Shown: one piece after another, positions 61,101 to 63,217 of the stretch
How the letters are laid out: the number at the start of each line of letters is the position of its first letter
Position numbering within the stretch: the first letter of the stretch is position 1
Assembly: GCA_963932145.1 (NCBI GenBank)
Contig: OZ010574.1
Location: 57,619,732 to 57,683,731 of the forward strand
Length of the DNA: 64,000 nt
Origin: Acanthosepion lycidas
Taxonomy: Eukaryota; Mollusca; Cephalopoda; Sepiida; Sepiidae
Direction: 5' to 3'
Notes under the pieces: model-generated
The model's database searches: none
Told to the model about the DNA's origin: nothing
Seen by the model: only the letters and a program-made list of their open reading frames with translations
Made by a program: the position numbers and the translations under genes

Positions 61101-62206
61101 GCTTAAATGCAGCAGTGAAACTGGAATTTATTACAGCATTGCTAAAATATTTCTTTAACTATGATTTTTCTTCATAAGTTTAAGGGATTTAAATAAATCA
61201 TTTATACCTAAGTTAGTTTTACAATTCTTGAGACGTAAGCCATCAGATTATAAAAAGAGATTGAAAAAGGACATCTGTGTACTGTAAACTTTGATATAGG
61301 AAAAAGAAAAATTTAATCAGCAGAAAGCCCCCCCAAAAAAGTCACTTATATTTAATGTGGTATATGGCTCATCTCAGATGATACAAGAATAGATTTTTCA
61401 CTTCTTGTCACACCAGGCCATTAAAGAAACCTGGTACATAAGCATGTTGGCCTCCTTGAAGATCTGCTCTTTACTCAATGCCAGTGACTGCTGCCGACAT
61501 GTTAGAATGTGATTGACTCAGCTACACCTAAGATGTGTGGGGAAAAACATGTGACAGGTCGATATATAAATACCCACCCCAGAGAGCAGAGTCATTCATA
61601 TCATGGCAAGATGTAGAATCCATGTTTGGCAAAGATTCTGGGGTCACACATCTGCTTACCTGTAATAATTGATGAAATATGGAGTTGAATGTAATGTTAC
61701 ATATGAGAGATTTGGCCTTCTTTTCTCATTAGTAATATTAATAATAGTTGAAAGAAATGCTACTTGAGAAATTGTTTCAGTGAATTTAAAGTAGATTTAA
61801 AGGTTACCTCTGTAAATGTTGATTATTTTTCTTTTTTCATTGACTTTTTTCATATAATCAAATAGCCAATGTTATTATCATATCCCCTGAGAGTTGAAAA
61901 TATTCTGCACAATGTACTTGACATTGCTCGGTAGGTGCCATGTCTTCTGACACCCGATCAAAAGTGCACCAGGCTGATCACATCACGAGAAAATCTTATA
62001 TTGTTTGAGGCAGATCCAGAAATTTTCTCGGTGAATTTAAAGCAGATTTTAAGGTTACCTCTGTAAATGTTGATTATTTTTCTTTTTTCATTTACTTCAG
62101 TGTTTTTGGAGAACTGAAAATTGTTCGTTTACCAAAGAAACTTGTTGGAACTGGACCTCATCGAGGATTTGGTTTTGTTGACTTTGTTAGCCGCCATGAT
62201 GCCAAG
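14222..62206 (+). CDS. RBM19: RBM19/Mrd1 six-RRM ribosome biogenesis protein, 24 exons, 3'-partial
   Basis: The joined exons (14222-14257, 16561-16743, 20459-20584, 21092-21148, 21752-21968, 23086-23132, 28775-28837, 30810-30888, 31862-31933, 35340-35422, 36545-36583, 39609-39684, 42105-42235, 43909-43969, 45229-45292, 46650-46746, 48337-48447, 49869-50069, 50400-50516, 53032-53136, 53855-53921, 56903-57038, 60611-60727, 62101-62206) give one open frame of 797 codons. It follows vertebrate RBM19 from its [10 protein letters not shown] start through RRM6. RRMs lie at about 2-76, 229-306, 336-412, 521-598, 637-718 and 742-797 (cut). RNP1 cores seen are [24 protein letters not shown] and RGFGFVDF. 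By family knowledge it is a nucleolar U3/pre-18S processing factor (yeast Mrd1). All introns are GT-AG. The acidic region between RRM1 and RRM2 is shorter than in vertebrates. The C-terminal exon or exons lie past the window edge. Confidence 0.95.
14596..14778 (-). mobile_element. SINE R2 with 11-bp target duplication
   Basis: CTATTGATTGC at 14585-14595 and 14779-14789 brackets a minus-strand R2 copy (GGATCGAACTCACTG B-box complement; TGTGGTACAAGGCCGAAA body). The 3' part is partly repeated (GTGGCACAAGGCC at 14617). Confidence 0.75.
15672..16253. mobile_element. probable inverted-end DNA transposon remnant
   Basis: The left end ACAGAATGTTCCAAAA and right end TTTTGGAACACTGTG are near reverse complements with TA at the left edge. 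Inside, a motif around AGAGAGGCAGCCTGTTAAC is repeated at about 15990 and 16040. No transposase frame is seen. Confidence 0.45.
16271..16304. repeat. perfect 15-bp stem hairpin in intron 1
   Basis: TATGTATCTTTCATT, a TTTT loop and the exact reverse complement lie about 260 bp before exon 2. Confidence 0.7.
16561..16743 (+). CDS. RBM19: RBM19 exon 2 (most of RRM1)
   Basis: It encodes residues 13-73, including [20 protein letters not shown] (RNP1 RKFAFIGY at 42-49) and IDTSKIQ. It aligns without gaps to vertebrate RRM1. Acceptor TTATTTCAG, donor GTATGT, phase 0. Confidence 0.95.
17670..18339 (-). mobile_element. non-autonomous Helitron 2 (minus)
   Basis: On the minus strand the element begins TCTTACTTATTATAAAACAC with a (TG)n tract and ends with the GC hairpin CGGGCAACGCCAGGC followed by TCTACTG and CTAG. 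It is flanked by A at 17669 and T at 18340 on the + strand, as expected for A/T insertion. An internal block (TTTTGTTGAAATCGGTTGAA) is repeated at 18010 and 18244, so the 5' end is duplicated. Confidence 0.8.
19140..19400 (+). mobile_element. SINE-like unit with shared tail
   Basis: The 3' part CTAGGGAAAGTTATGAATCC followed by a TCTTCTTCTCC stretch recurs in variant form at 55008-55060 and 63165-63205, each time behind a different head. A degenerate tRNA-like head (CCAGTGGAGTAATGGCAGC) is visible at 19255. The boundaries are approximate. Confidence 0.45.
20459..20584 (+). CDS. RBM19: RBM19 exon 3 (end of RRM1)
   Basis: It encodes residues 74-115. [20 protein letters not shown] matches the post-RRM1 segment of vertebrate RBM19 (FGDP-KPRAWSKH). 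A Lys-rich stretch follows. Donor GTAGAG, phase 0. Confidence 0.92.
20585..21091 (+). other. intron 3, no feature
   Basis: About 0.5 kb of AT-rich DNA with nothing recognisable. Confidence 0.6.
21092..21148 (+). CDS. RBM19: RBM19 exon 4 (charged linker)
   Basis: It encodes [19 protein letters not shown] (116-134), corresponding to the Lys/Glu-rich linker (KKDEKKKK...) of the family. Acceptor TTTTTCAG, donor GTAAGT, phase 0. Confidence 0.85.
21149..21751 (+). other. intron 4, no feature
   Basis: About 0.6 kb of AT-rich DNA with nothing recognisable. Confidence 0.6.
21752..21968 (+). CDS. RBM19: RBM19 exon 5 (linker, FQEFL-like motif)
   Basis: It encodes residues 135-206 plus one base. [14 protein letters not shown] and VWSNDA correspond to the vertebrate LKEDTEFQEFLSVHQ...TWANDG block. 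An Asp/Ser-rich segment and YQDMIKT (vertebrate DMDYLKSKM region) follow. Donor GTTTGT, phase 1. Confidence 0.9.
21969..23085 (+). other. intron 5; LINE 3'-end fragment
   Basis: It contains a short LINE 3'-end piece at about 22200-22320, similar to 47340-47460 and 25700-25830. Otherwise AT-rich. Confidence 0.55.
23086..23132 (+). CDS. RBM19: RBM19 exon 6 (short acidic linker)
   Basis: It encodes the split Asp then [15 protein letters not shown] (to residue 222). There is no strong homology; support comes from phase (1 to 0), a good TATTTCAG acceptor and a GTAAGG donor. Vertebrate RBM19 has a much longer acidic stretch here, so an extra exon in intron 6 may have been missed. Confidence 0.65.
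24064..24127. repeat. (TA)n microsatellite
   Basis: Uninterrupted TA dinucleotide repeat of 32 units. Other large (TA)n tracts are at 25540-25581, 29250-29294, 29513-29547, 29762-29816, 32955-32991, 39023-39050, 39337-39375, 47686-47822, 51941-51970 and 55163-55197. Confidence 0.95.
24130..24910 (+). pseudogene. Penelope-like element relic (RT C-terminus + GIY-YIG region)
   Basis: One + frame with several stops contains [28 protein letters not shown], a [15 protein letters not shown] block, [19 protein letters not shown] and [11 protein letters not shown]...EKLAII. This order matches the region after the reverse transcriptase and the GIY-YIG endonuclease of Penelope-like elements (C-CRNK-CPL; IYKA; YIGLT-G-FK-RY-NH; LSKYIW; W-I-KRA-PY). 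The GIY-YIG catalytic residues are degraded. It begins directly after a (TA)n tract. Confidence 0.75.
24950..25650 (-). pseudogene. Penelope-like reverse transcriptase relic (minus)
   Basis: On the minus strand, [11 protein letters not shown] at 25622-25588 is the catalytic YxDD block of Penelope-type RTs. After a (TA)n interruption, [14 protein letters not shown] with [10 protein letters not shown] follows around 25370-25290, the conserved block downstream of the active site. It is frameshifted and points opposite to the neighbouring + strand relic, so the two are separate insertions. Confidence 0.75.
25690..26300 (-). pseudogene. LINE C-terminal and 3'-end relic
   Basis: The minus frame includes [29 protein letters not shown] and [13 protein letters not shown], followed in a shifted frame by the LWN-LPSGCF-region. 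This is the same LINE C-terminus as at 6430-6712. Upstream (26300-26150) a LTYLGWSC stretch corresponds to the HIWGG thumb block. Confidence 0.7.
26935..27232 (-). mobile_element. SINE family R1, minus copy
   Basis: Full body in reverse: tail (ATTATTCAGACTATTGTCC), CTTCTTCAGG core, GTAGACTGTTCTAGTTCC and the head complement CCACTGTACCATG. It is followed immediately by an inverted copy. Confidence 0.75.
27233..27448 (+). mobile_element. SINE family R1, plus, internally deleted
   Basis: It starts with the head GGGCACATGGCACAGTGGAT (A-box-like TGGCACAGTGG), skips the B-box region, and continues with GAACAGTCTACCCCAGTGAG, the CTGAAGAAGGCCG...CGGCCGAAAC core at 27321-27353 and the tail to CAGAAATATAGACAGATA. 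It forms a head-to-head palindrome with 26935-27232. Confidence 0.75.
28486..28730 (-). repeat. interspersed repeat R4, copy 1
   Basis: It contains AAAGGGTTACTGAATTAGG, AACATCAACAAAATACAATA and ATTACCCCCACTTACAATAG, found again at 40221-40385 and 40406-40640. At the last locus it joins a minus-strand Penelope-like RT fragment, so R4 is probably its downstream part. Confidence 0.65.
28775..28837 (+). CDS. RBM19: RBM19 exon 7 (start of RRM2)
   Basis: It encodes [20 protein letters not shown] plus S (223-243); HSVRVKGL matches the vertebrate HTVKLRGAPF RNP2 block of the divergent RRM2. Acceptor CCTTTAG, donor GTAAGC, phase 0. Confidence 0.88.
28838..30809 (+). other. intron 7 of RBM19
   Basis: It contains three (TA)n tracts, a 29.3 kb palindrome and a hammerhead-like/Penelope-tail motif near 29618-29652. 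29830-30800 is plain AT-rich DNA. Confidence 0.7.
29297..29413. repeat. palindrome between (TA)n tracts
   Basis: CGAAAATTATAACATAAATA and its complement at 29380-29413 form 34-bp arms, each containing the inner palindrome ATAACATAAATATGTTAT. The spacer holds TAGCTACAGACAGTATTCTG, recurring at 30956. The tail ATATTTGCTTTACTCC...ATTGAGCACTCTT is shared with 39250 and 51857. Confidence 0.7.
30810..30888 (+). CDS. RBM19: RBM19 exon 8 (RRM2)
   Basis: It encodes [20 protein letters not shown] plus PNHRRL (244-269), matching vertebrate VTEKNVMEFLAPLKPVAIRIVR. Acceptor TTGTTTAG, donor GTGAGT, phase 1. Confidence 0.9.
30889..31861 (+). other. intron 8 of RBM19
   Basis: It holds a diverged R1-like SINE on the minus strand (30985-31300, with CAATATTTCAGCTTCTGTAC in place of the R1 core) and a mariner MITE (31578-31654). 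Confidence 0.6.
31578..31654. mobile_element. mariner-type MITE, copy 2
   Basis: A TTAAGTTGGTGCAAAAATAA...TTATTTTTGCACCAAAG palindrome; the loop differs from copy 1 (TCTCACATAGTAACGTATGC) but equals that of the 49.3 kb copy. Confidence 0.8.
31862..31933 (+). CDS. RBM19: RBM19 exon 9 (RRM2 RNP1)
   Basis: It encodes [20 protein letters not shown] plus EGFI (270-293); GIAFVEF is the RNP1 core (vertebrate GYIFVDF). Acceptor TTTTTCAG, donor GTAAGT, phase 1. Confidence 0.93.
32166..32517 (-). mobile_element. two tandem R1 SINEs, minus (first truncated)
   Basis: A truncated copy (32166-32232) ends at the TTTCGGCC core and is followed by a complete minus copy (32233-32517) from its CTGTCTATATTTCTGAGATG tail to the CCATGTGTC head complement. 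They oppose the plus copy at 32507. Confidence 0.75.
32507..32847 (+). mobile_element. SINE family R1, full-length plus copy
   Basis: This is the best copy in the window. The A-box-like GACACATGGCACAGTGGATA and the B-box-like AAGTTCAATACCCGG lie about 55 bp apart. The unique body follows, then the hammerhead-like core CTGAAGA (32722-32728) - GGCC stem - GAAAC (32750-32754), then tail CCTCATCTCAGAAATATAGA. A tRNA-derived SINE by architecture. Confidence 0.8.
33110..33270 (+). repeat. polypurine tract
   Basis: About 160 bp almost entirely A and G on the + strand (for example GAGGGAGGGAAAGGAAAGAA at 33239). Low-complexity sequence. Confidence 0.7.
34680..35060 (+). repeat. interspersed repeat R3, copy 1
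   Basis: Markers are AAACTACATCCGGCAGCAAT, CTGATCAGGAGGTTTTGAGG and CCACCCTGACCCAGTGTGG, then several imperfect repeats around TTATTGCCAGCAATACATT. Further copies lie at 48975-49335 (-) and 53446-53600 (+, partial). No coding capacity; class unknown. Confidence 0.65.
35340..35422 (+). CDS. RBM19: RBM19 exon 10 (end of RRM2, poly-Asp)
   Basis: It encodes [14 protein letters not shown], then six Asp from a (GAT)6 run, then ASKPWERK (294-321), corresponding to the vertebrate GRYIEVFRE...KSWQGR. Donor GTTAGT, phase 0. The (GAT)n run may vary in length. Confidence 0.9.
35423..36544 (+). other. intron 10; R1 SINE pair and (CA)n
   Basis: It includes (CA)n at 35468-35487, a minus R1 SINE (35665-35923) and a short plus R1 end (35924-36012). 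36020-36540 shows nothing recognisable. Confidence 0.65.
35665..35923 (-). mobile_element. SINE family R1, minus copy
   Basis: CACTCCAGCCTTCTTCAGGT core, GTAGATTGTTCTACTTCCAC and head complement CCACTGAGCCATGTGTCC; a plus-oriented tail fragment (GATGAGGATAACAGTCTGAA...) adjoins to 36012. Confidence 0.7.
36545..36583 (+). CDS. RBM19: RBM19 exon 11 (acidic)
   Basis: It encodes [13 protein letters not shown] (322-334); the vertebrate protein has [10 protein letters not shown] at the same place before RRM3. Donor GTATGT, phase 0. Confidence 0.92.
37099..37432 (-). mobile_element. SINE family R1, minus copy
   Basis: Runs from the tail complement (ATCTGTCTATATCTTTGAGA) through TCTTCTTCAGGTGATTAGAA to the head side ATCTTTATCCATTG. 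Confidence 0.7.
38130..39022. repeat. tandemly duplicated ~450-bp foldback element
   Basis: Unit 1 (about 38130-38579) and unit 2 (about 38580-39022) share the lead TTAATGAGATAAAATTGTCA. Each then carries two roughly 180-bp arms in inverted orientation (AAAGACAATAGGAAAACT... and complement). Every arm contains a CCTTGAAAAAGTC-ACATTGGA-CGAAACGC-type block resembling the terminal motif of Penelope-like elements. A small related piece lies at 41110-41190. Confidence 0.75.
39051..39243. repeat. near-perfect ~90-bp-arm palindrome
   Basis: Arms 39051-39141 and 39152-39243 differ at about two positions. Each arm holds CTGATGATCCAGGGCCC...GTGAAAT, a hammerhead-like arrangement (+ strand core CTGATGA 39169-39175, GAAA 39203-39206). 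(TA)n precedes, and the ATATTTGCTCTG...ATTGAGCTCTCT tail follows. Confidence 0.85.
39609..39684 (+). CDS. RBM19: RBM19 exon 12 (start of RRM3)
   Basis: It encodes [20 protein letters not shown] plus LFGKY (335-359), almost identical to vertebrate [26 protein letters not shown]. The acceptor CTATTAAAG has a poor polypyrimidine tract; donor GTAAGT, phase 1. Confidence 0.95.
40221..40640 (-). repeat. interspersed repeat R4, two tandem copies
   Basis: A shorter copy (40221-40385) and a fuller copy (40406-40640) in the same orientation, both with GGTTACTGAATGAGGAATAA-type starts; same family as 28486-28730. Confidence 0.7.
40560..40910 (-). pseudogene. Penelope-like/YRDD-type reverse transcriptase fragment
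   Basis: The minus frame holds [11 protein letters not shown] (a YRDDGL-type active-site block), [20 protein letters not shown] and LDNG. This is the VNFLDVT-LNL block that follows the active site in these reverse transcriptases. Frameshifts upstream and downstream show it is dead. Assignment to the Penelope superfamily is from motif memory. Confidence 0.6.
41321..41812. mobile_element. hAT-type MITE with perfect 8-bp target duplication
   Basis: GTGTAGAC at 41313-41320 and 41813-41820 flanks an element with ends CAGGGATTCTCAAC and GGTTGAGAAGCACTG. 8-bp target duplications and CAG-GNTTCTCAAC ends are typical of hAT elements. 492 bp, no ORF. A sister copy lies at 63218-63736. Confidence 0.9.
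42105..42235 (+). CDS. RBM19: RBM19 exon 13 (RRM3 RNP1)
   Basis: It encodes residues 360-403, with [20 protein letters not shown] (RNP1 KGFAFITY at 377-384) and [11 protein letters not shown], matching vertebrate [20 protein letters not shown]...YSEVDGQVFQ. Acceptor CTTTTCAG, donor GTAAAT, phase 0. Confidence 0.96.
42236..43908 (+). other. intron 13; R1 SINE and poly-T acceptor
   Basis: 42240-43420 is AT-rich with nothing recognisable. A minus R1 tail piece (43425-43485) and a plus R1 copy (43486-43838) follow, then about 30 T immediately before the AAG acceptor. Confidence 0.7.
43486..43838 (+). mobile_element. SINE family R1, plus copy
   Basis: Degenerate head, GAGAGTTCAATCCCTGGCC B-box-like block, AAGAAGGCTGGAGTGTACTG core and the CCTCATCTCAGAAATGTAGA tail; preceded by a short inverted tail fragment at 43425-43485. 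Confidence 0.7.
43909..43969 (+). CDS. RBM19: RBM19 exon 14 (end of RRM3)
   Basis: It encodes [20 protein letters not shown] (404-423), matching vertebrate GRMLHVLPSTIKKEASED. The acceptor is TTTTTAAG after a T30 run; donor GTAAAT, phase 1. Confidence 0.95.
43970..45228 (+). other. intron 14; Helitron
   Basis: 43990-44480 and 45080-45220 are plain AT-rich DNA; a Helitron occupies 44488-45071. Confidence 0.65.
44488..45071 (-). mobile_element. non-autonomous Helitron 3 (minus)
   Basis: On the minus strand it begins TCTATATCTATAATTCTC with a (TG)n-like tract and ends with a CCTG...CAGG hairpin followed by CTAG (44488-44491). Flanked by A (44487) and T (45072). 584 bp without a helicase ORF. 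Confidence 0.75.
45229..45292 (+). CDS. RBM19: RBM19 exon 15 (linker)
   Basis: It encodes [20 protein letters not shown] plus S (424-444) and a split Ser; vertebrate has ALGSSSYKKKKEAQDKANS here. Donor GTAAGA, phase 2. Confidence 0.92.
45541..46120. repeat. minisatellite, 18 units of 25-35 bp
   Basis: The unit is GAAATAAAATTAATTAATGC plus TATAATAAAT (30 bp). A 35-bp form carries an extra GAAAT or AAAAT, and a few units have ACT in place of GCT. The variant trio ACT-35, AAAAT-35, GAAAT-35 occurs twice (units 6-8 and 12-14), indicating block duplication. Confidence 0.95.
46248..46512 (+). mobile_element. SINE family R1, plus copy
   Basis: GACACATGGCTTTTGG head remnant, GAGTTTAATACCAGGC B-box-like block, GGAACTAGAACAGTCTACTC body and CTGAAGAAGACTGG...GGTCAAAATG degenerate core. 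Confidence 0.7.
46650..46746 (+). CDS. RBM19: RBM19 exon 16 (conserved linker)
   Basis: It encodes [33 protein letters not shown] (445-477), matching vertebrate SSHNWNTLFMGPNAVADAIAQKYNATKSQVFD. The donor GTTGAG is weak; a GTATCT site lies 5 bp downstream but would shift the frame. Confidence 0.93.
46747..48336 (+). other. intron 16; LINE 3' piece and long (TA)n
   Basis: A LINE 3'-end piece lies at 47340-47460. A fragment with GGGCTGTGGAGTCAG...CCGACTCC (47456-47500) resembles a widespread inverted-repeat element. (TA)n/(TG)n at 47686-47822. Confidence 0.6.
48337..48447 (+). CDS. RBM19: RBM19 exon 17 (conserved linker)
   Basis: It encodes residues 478-514, with [20 protein letters not shown] and [12 protein letters not shown], matching vertebrate VAVRVALGETQLVQEVRRFLIDNGVSLDSFSQ. 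Acceptor TTTTTCAG, donor GTAAGA, phase 0. Confidence 0.96.
48975..49335 (-). repeat. interspersed repeat R3, copy 2 (minus)
   Basis: Reverse of 34680-35060: TTATTGCTAGTAATATTTTT repeats, then CCGGGTCAGGGTGGACC, AACCTCCTGATCAGAAGCC and CGGATGTAGTTTATCGTC. Confidence 0.7.
49344..49422. mobile_element. mariner-type MITE, copy 3
   Basis: TTAGGTTGGTGCAAAAATAA start and TTATTTTTGCACCAAACTA end around a TCTCACACAGTAACATATGT centre, the same subfamily as copy 2. Confidence 0.8.
49869..50069 (+). CDS. RBM19: RBM19 exon 18 (RRM4)
   Basis: It encodes residues 515-581: [40 protein letters not shown] and [14 protein letters not shown], matching vertebrate [15 protein letters not shown]...[20 protein letters not shown]. 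Acceptor GATTTTAG, donor GTAAGA, phase 0. Confidence 0.97.
50400..50516 (+). CDS. RBM19: RBM19 exon 19 (end of RRM4, linker)
   Basis: It encodes [20 protein letters not shown] and a Lys/Glu/Thr-rich linker (582-620); vertebrate has [16 protein letters not shown]. Acceptor CATTTTAG, donor GTAATA, phase 0. The preceding intron is the shortest (330 bp). Confidence 0.95.
50605..51245. repeat. large inverted repeat with tRNA-like sequence in each arm
   Basis: Left arm about 50605-50860 and right arm about 51010-51245 are reverse complements (for example ATAAACAGTATTAATAACAT at 50671 and its complement at 51165). The right arm on + reads as a tRNA-like unit: TGGCCCAATCAGTTAAGGC (A box) and CAGGTTCGATTCCTGTC (perfect B box). 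A further copy of the arm end (TACATTCTTTTTATAGATAC) lies between at 50980. Confidence 0.75.
51291..51856. mobile_element. inverted-repeat element with hammerhead-like cores
   Basis: Arms of about 85 bp at both ends share TTTTAGGATAT, AAAAACATGTCAAAATGG and ACACAATTGCAGT-type blocks in opposite orientation. The right arm carries CTGATGA (51776-51782), an 8-nt GATGCATC stem and GAAAC (51791-51795). The left arm has the same on the minus strand (complement near 51344-51363). The 390-bp interior has no recognised ORF. A (TA)n tract precedes; the ATATTGCTCTACTTTGTATT tail follows. Confidence 0.75.
53032..53136 (+). CDS. RBM19: RBM19 exon 20 (acidic linker, start of RRM5)
   Basis: It encodes residues 621-655: [16 protein letters not shown] then [19 protein letters not shown], matching vertebrate [19 protein letters not shown]. 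Acceptor TTGTTTAG, donor GTAAGC, phase 0. Confidence 0.96.
53137..53854 (+). other. intron 20; partial R3 repeat
   Basis: A T20 run lies near 53341. 53446-53600 is a partial plus R3 copy (CTGGTCAAGGGGCTTTGAGG, CACCCTGACCCGGGGTGGTG). Confidence 0.6.
53855..53921 (+). CDS. RBM19: RBM19 exon 21 (RRM5)
   Basis: It encodes [20 protein letters not shown] plus NK (656-677), matching vertebrate VFSKVGTVKSCSISKKKNKAG. Acceptor ATTATAG, donor GTATGT, phase 1. Confidence 0.94.
53992..54129. mobile_element. TA-flanked CAGTGTAACC MITE, copy 1
   Basis: Ends CAGTGTAACCCGGATATAAG and its complement, with TA on both flanks. 138 bp; a second copy is at 63791-63945. The CAGTRTAACC start resembles pogo/Tigger-type termini. 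Confidence 0.85.
54130..56902 (+). other. rest of intron 21
   Basis: 54130-54860 shows no element beyond A runs. 54860-54902 is (CA)n(TA)n. 54920-55075 is a SINE-like unit with the shared CTCGGGAAAGGTATGGATC tail. A Tc1 relic follows, and a lone Tc1 end (TTTTGGCCAGCAGTG) lies at 56733-56747. Confidence 0.6.
55198..56577 (-). mobile_element. decayed Tc1-like DNA transposon
   Basis: CTGCTGGCCAAAATCC at the left and GATTTTGGCCAGCAGTG at the right are inverted ends within TIRs that stay similar for roughly 200 bp; TA flanks both. On the minus strand 56261-56007 reads [20 protein letters not shown] plus LKDP, the N-terminal helix-turn-helix of Tc1 transposase. 55730-55440 gives DLNP-EN-and WNNIP-like blocks from the C-terminal DDE region. 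Multiple stops and frameshifts make the enzyme dead. Confidence 0.85.
56903..57038 (+). CDS. RBM19: RBM19 exon 22 (RRM5 RNP1)
   Basis: It encodes residues 678-722 plus two bases: [20 protein letters not shown] (RNP1 MGYGFVEY) and [15 protein letters not shown], matching vertebrate GVLLSMGFGFVEYRKPEQA...DGHKLEVRISER. Acceptor TCTTACAG, donor GTAAGT, phase 2. Confidence 0.96.
57519..57597. mobile_element. mariner-type MITE, copy 4
   Basis: 79-bp palindrome from TTAGGTTGGTGCAAAAATAA to its complement; centre TTGACGTTAAAAATACGTCA resembles copy 1. Confidence 0.85.
57761..57862. mobile_element. mariner-type MITE, copy 5 (extended arms)
   Basis: 102-bp version with the same ends, but both arms carry an extra TGACGTAATAATGTCG-type block (complement in the other arm), so the extension is symmetrical. 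Confidence 0.85.
58421..59234 (-). mobile_element. decayed mariner-family transposon
   Basis: On the minus strand, frames totalling about 190 codons include FRLNMEA, an [17 protein letters not shown] block, [10 protein letters not shown] and [20 protein letters not shown], then [10 protein letters not shown]. These are the catalytic-domain blocks of mariner-type transposases (QQDSAPAH; PDLNPLDYYVWG). The ends CAGGGTGCGATGGATAAATT and the complement of AATTTACCCTTTATA are degraded TIRs. The expected D-D triad is damaged by frameshifts, and the N-terminal half is missing. Confidence 0.8.
59450..59830 (+). other. GC-richer segment with clustered perfect stem-loops
   Basis: Perfect hairpins: CCGAGC/GCTCGG (59708-59725), GAACCCGC/GCGGGTTC (59743-59762) and CTCTCTGC/GCAGAGAG (59803-59822). 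Weaker ones lie upstream (CAGGACA...CTGTCCT near 59527-59560). No tRNA or known ncRNA fold was recognised; it could be a structured SINE or Helitron interior. Confidence 0.5.
60288..60311 (+). mobile_element. possible Helitron 3' terminus
   Basis: AGCAGGCAAAACCTGCTAG: a short hairpin ending in CTAG followed by T. A matching 5' TC end could be at 59855 (TCTACTTATATATTATC), but this is not certain. Confidence 0.4.
60611..60727 (+). CDS. RBM19: RBM19 exon 23 (start of RRM6)
   Basis: It completes a split Leu and encodes residues 724-761: [15 protein letters not shown], then [20 protein letters not shown] and LF, matching vertebrate [23 protein letters not shown]. Acceptor GTTAACAG, donor GTATGG, phase 2. 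Confidence 0.95.
60728..62100 (+). other. intron 23; local duplications
   Basis: It contains a perfect 119-bp tandem duplication next to the donor and a roughly 78-bp direct duplication of the 3' end before the acceptor. 60980-61770 otherwise has no recognised element. Confidence 0.75.
60737..60974 (+). repeat. perfect 119-bp tandem duplication
   Basis: CAAATCTGTTCAACTTTTAA starts at 60737 and again at 60856; both units run identically to ATTCAACTGCAATATTAACT plus TTG. Confidence 0.95.
62101..62206 (+). CDS. RBM19: RBM19 exon 24 (RRM6 RNP1)
   Basis: It completes a split Ser and encodes residues 763-797: [35 protein letters not shown] (RNP1 RGFGFVDF), matching vertebrate [34 protein letters not shown]. 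Acceptor TTACTTCAG, donor GTGAGT, phase 0. The continuing exon is beyond the window. Confidence 0.97.
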
Positions 62207-62970
62207 GTGAGTTATAGAACCAGAAGAAACTGTTCTTTTGTTATGTGTCACATTATGTGTAGATGGTTATGTAACTATGACCTCCAAGAGACATAGGGAA
62301 AATGCCAGAGTGTGCAAGGAGAAATCATAACCTTTCCCTTTTGACAATTGCCAAAAAAGTGTCAATCATAAAAGAAAGTTGTCACCATAACCTCTTTAAT
62401 TATGTTGACATTCAGGTATAAGAAATTACTGCAACACCAATAGAAGAAGTGTGGAACACAAAGGAGACTATATTAAAAAGTAAACCTAATTTGGTCACAT
62501 TATATGAGAATGTCTTGTTCAGCCTATGAACTTTTAAGCCAACCCTCATACAATGGGATTAAAACAGTTTGTCTCACAAAATTCAGTCAAGAAGTTTTCA
62601 ATAATCATTCTACTTTGGAATTGGAATTGAGTGATTGCTTCTAACCAATTTCAGAGAATGACCTGAAAATTTCTATGACCTCACGTTTGTCATTTAAATG
62701 CAATTGGAGACCACAGTCTTATTCTAGATTTGGTCCATTGCAATAATACCTTGTACCCTAATTTGATTGTGTCTGTGTTCTGTACATAAAAATCTAGTTT
62801 GGCTTACTGGTCTTCCAAAAAATATTCATGTTGCAGGTAGAAACACACCTGACACAACAGTCATTACAACTATCCATTATTCCTTCTTTCATTTTCCGAT
62901 GGGGTTTAGGCAGAAATGAACTTTTACATTTTCTCTTAATTTAGTATAAATTATTTCTTTACAGACAAAT

Positions 62971-63080
62971 GTCTTAAAGCCATATCCTGTTGAGACACAA
63001 TTTCTCATTCAGTCACTGAAGTTAAGCCTGGTTACTACCTAGATGGGTGACCACTTGGGAATACCAAATGCTGTAAGCTT
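62971..63080 (+). pseudogene. 5S rRNA pseudogene / 5S-derived SINE head
   Basis: GTCTTAAAGCCATATCCTGT, AAGTTAAGC, CTAGATGGGTGACCACTTGG and GAATACCAAATGCTGTAAGC follow the order of metazoan 5S rRNA (GTCTACGGCCATA..., AAGTTAAGC, GGATGGGTGACCGCCTGGGAATACC). About 10 nt are missing before the GGTTACTAC segment. The following sequence (TGAGTTTGAATTCCAG) looks like a tRNA B box, then the shared SINE tail near 63165-63205. Confidence 0.8.
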
Positions 63081-63217
63081 GGATATGCAGTGGTTGTAAT
63101 GGTAAATCAGAGTACTGAGTTTGAATTCCAGTTAGGTTTATTACATTCTCTTATTCACAAATACTTTTGGGAATGGTAATGAATCTACCTCTTTTACCCT
63201 TCATGTATGGGTTAAAT

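Noticed and set aside
61540-61640. Possible solo LTR with TATAAATACC core promoter
   Set aside because: No TG...CA ends, target duplication or second copy could be found in the window.
62971-63080. Functional 5S rRNA gene
   Set aside because: Many substitutions in the first half and a deletion before the GGTTACTAC segment; not in a tandem array.
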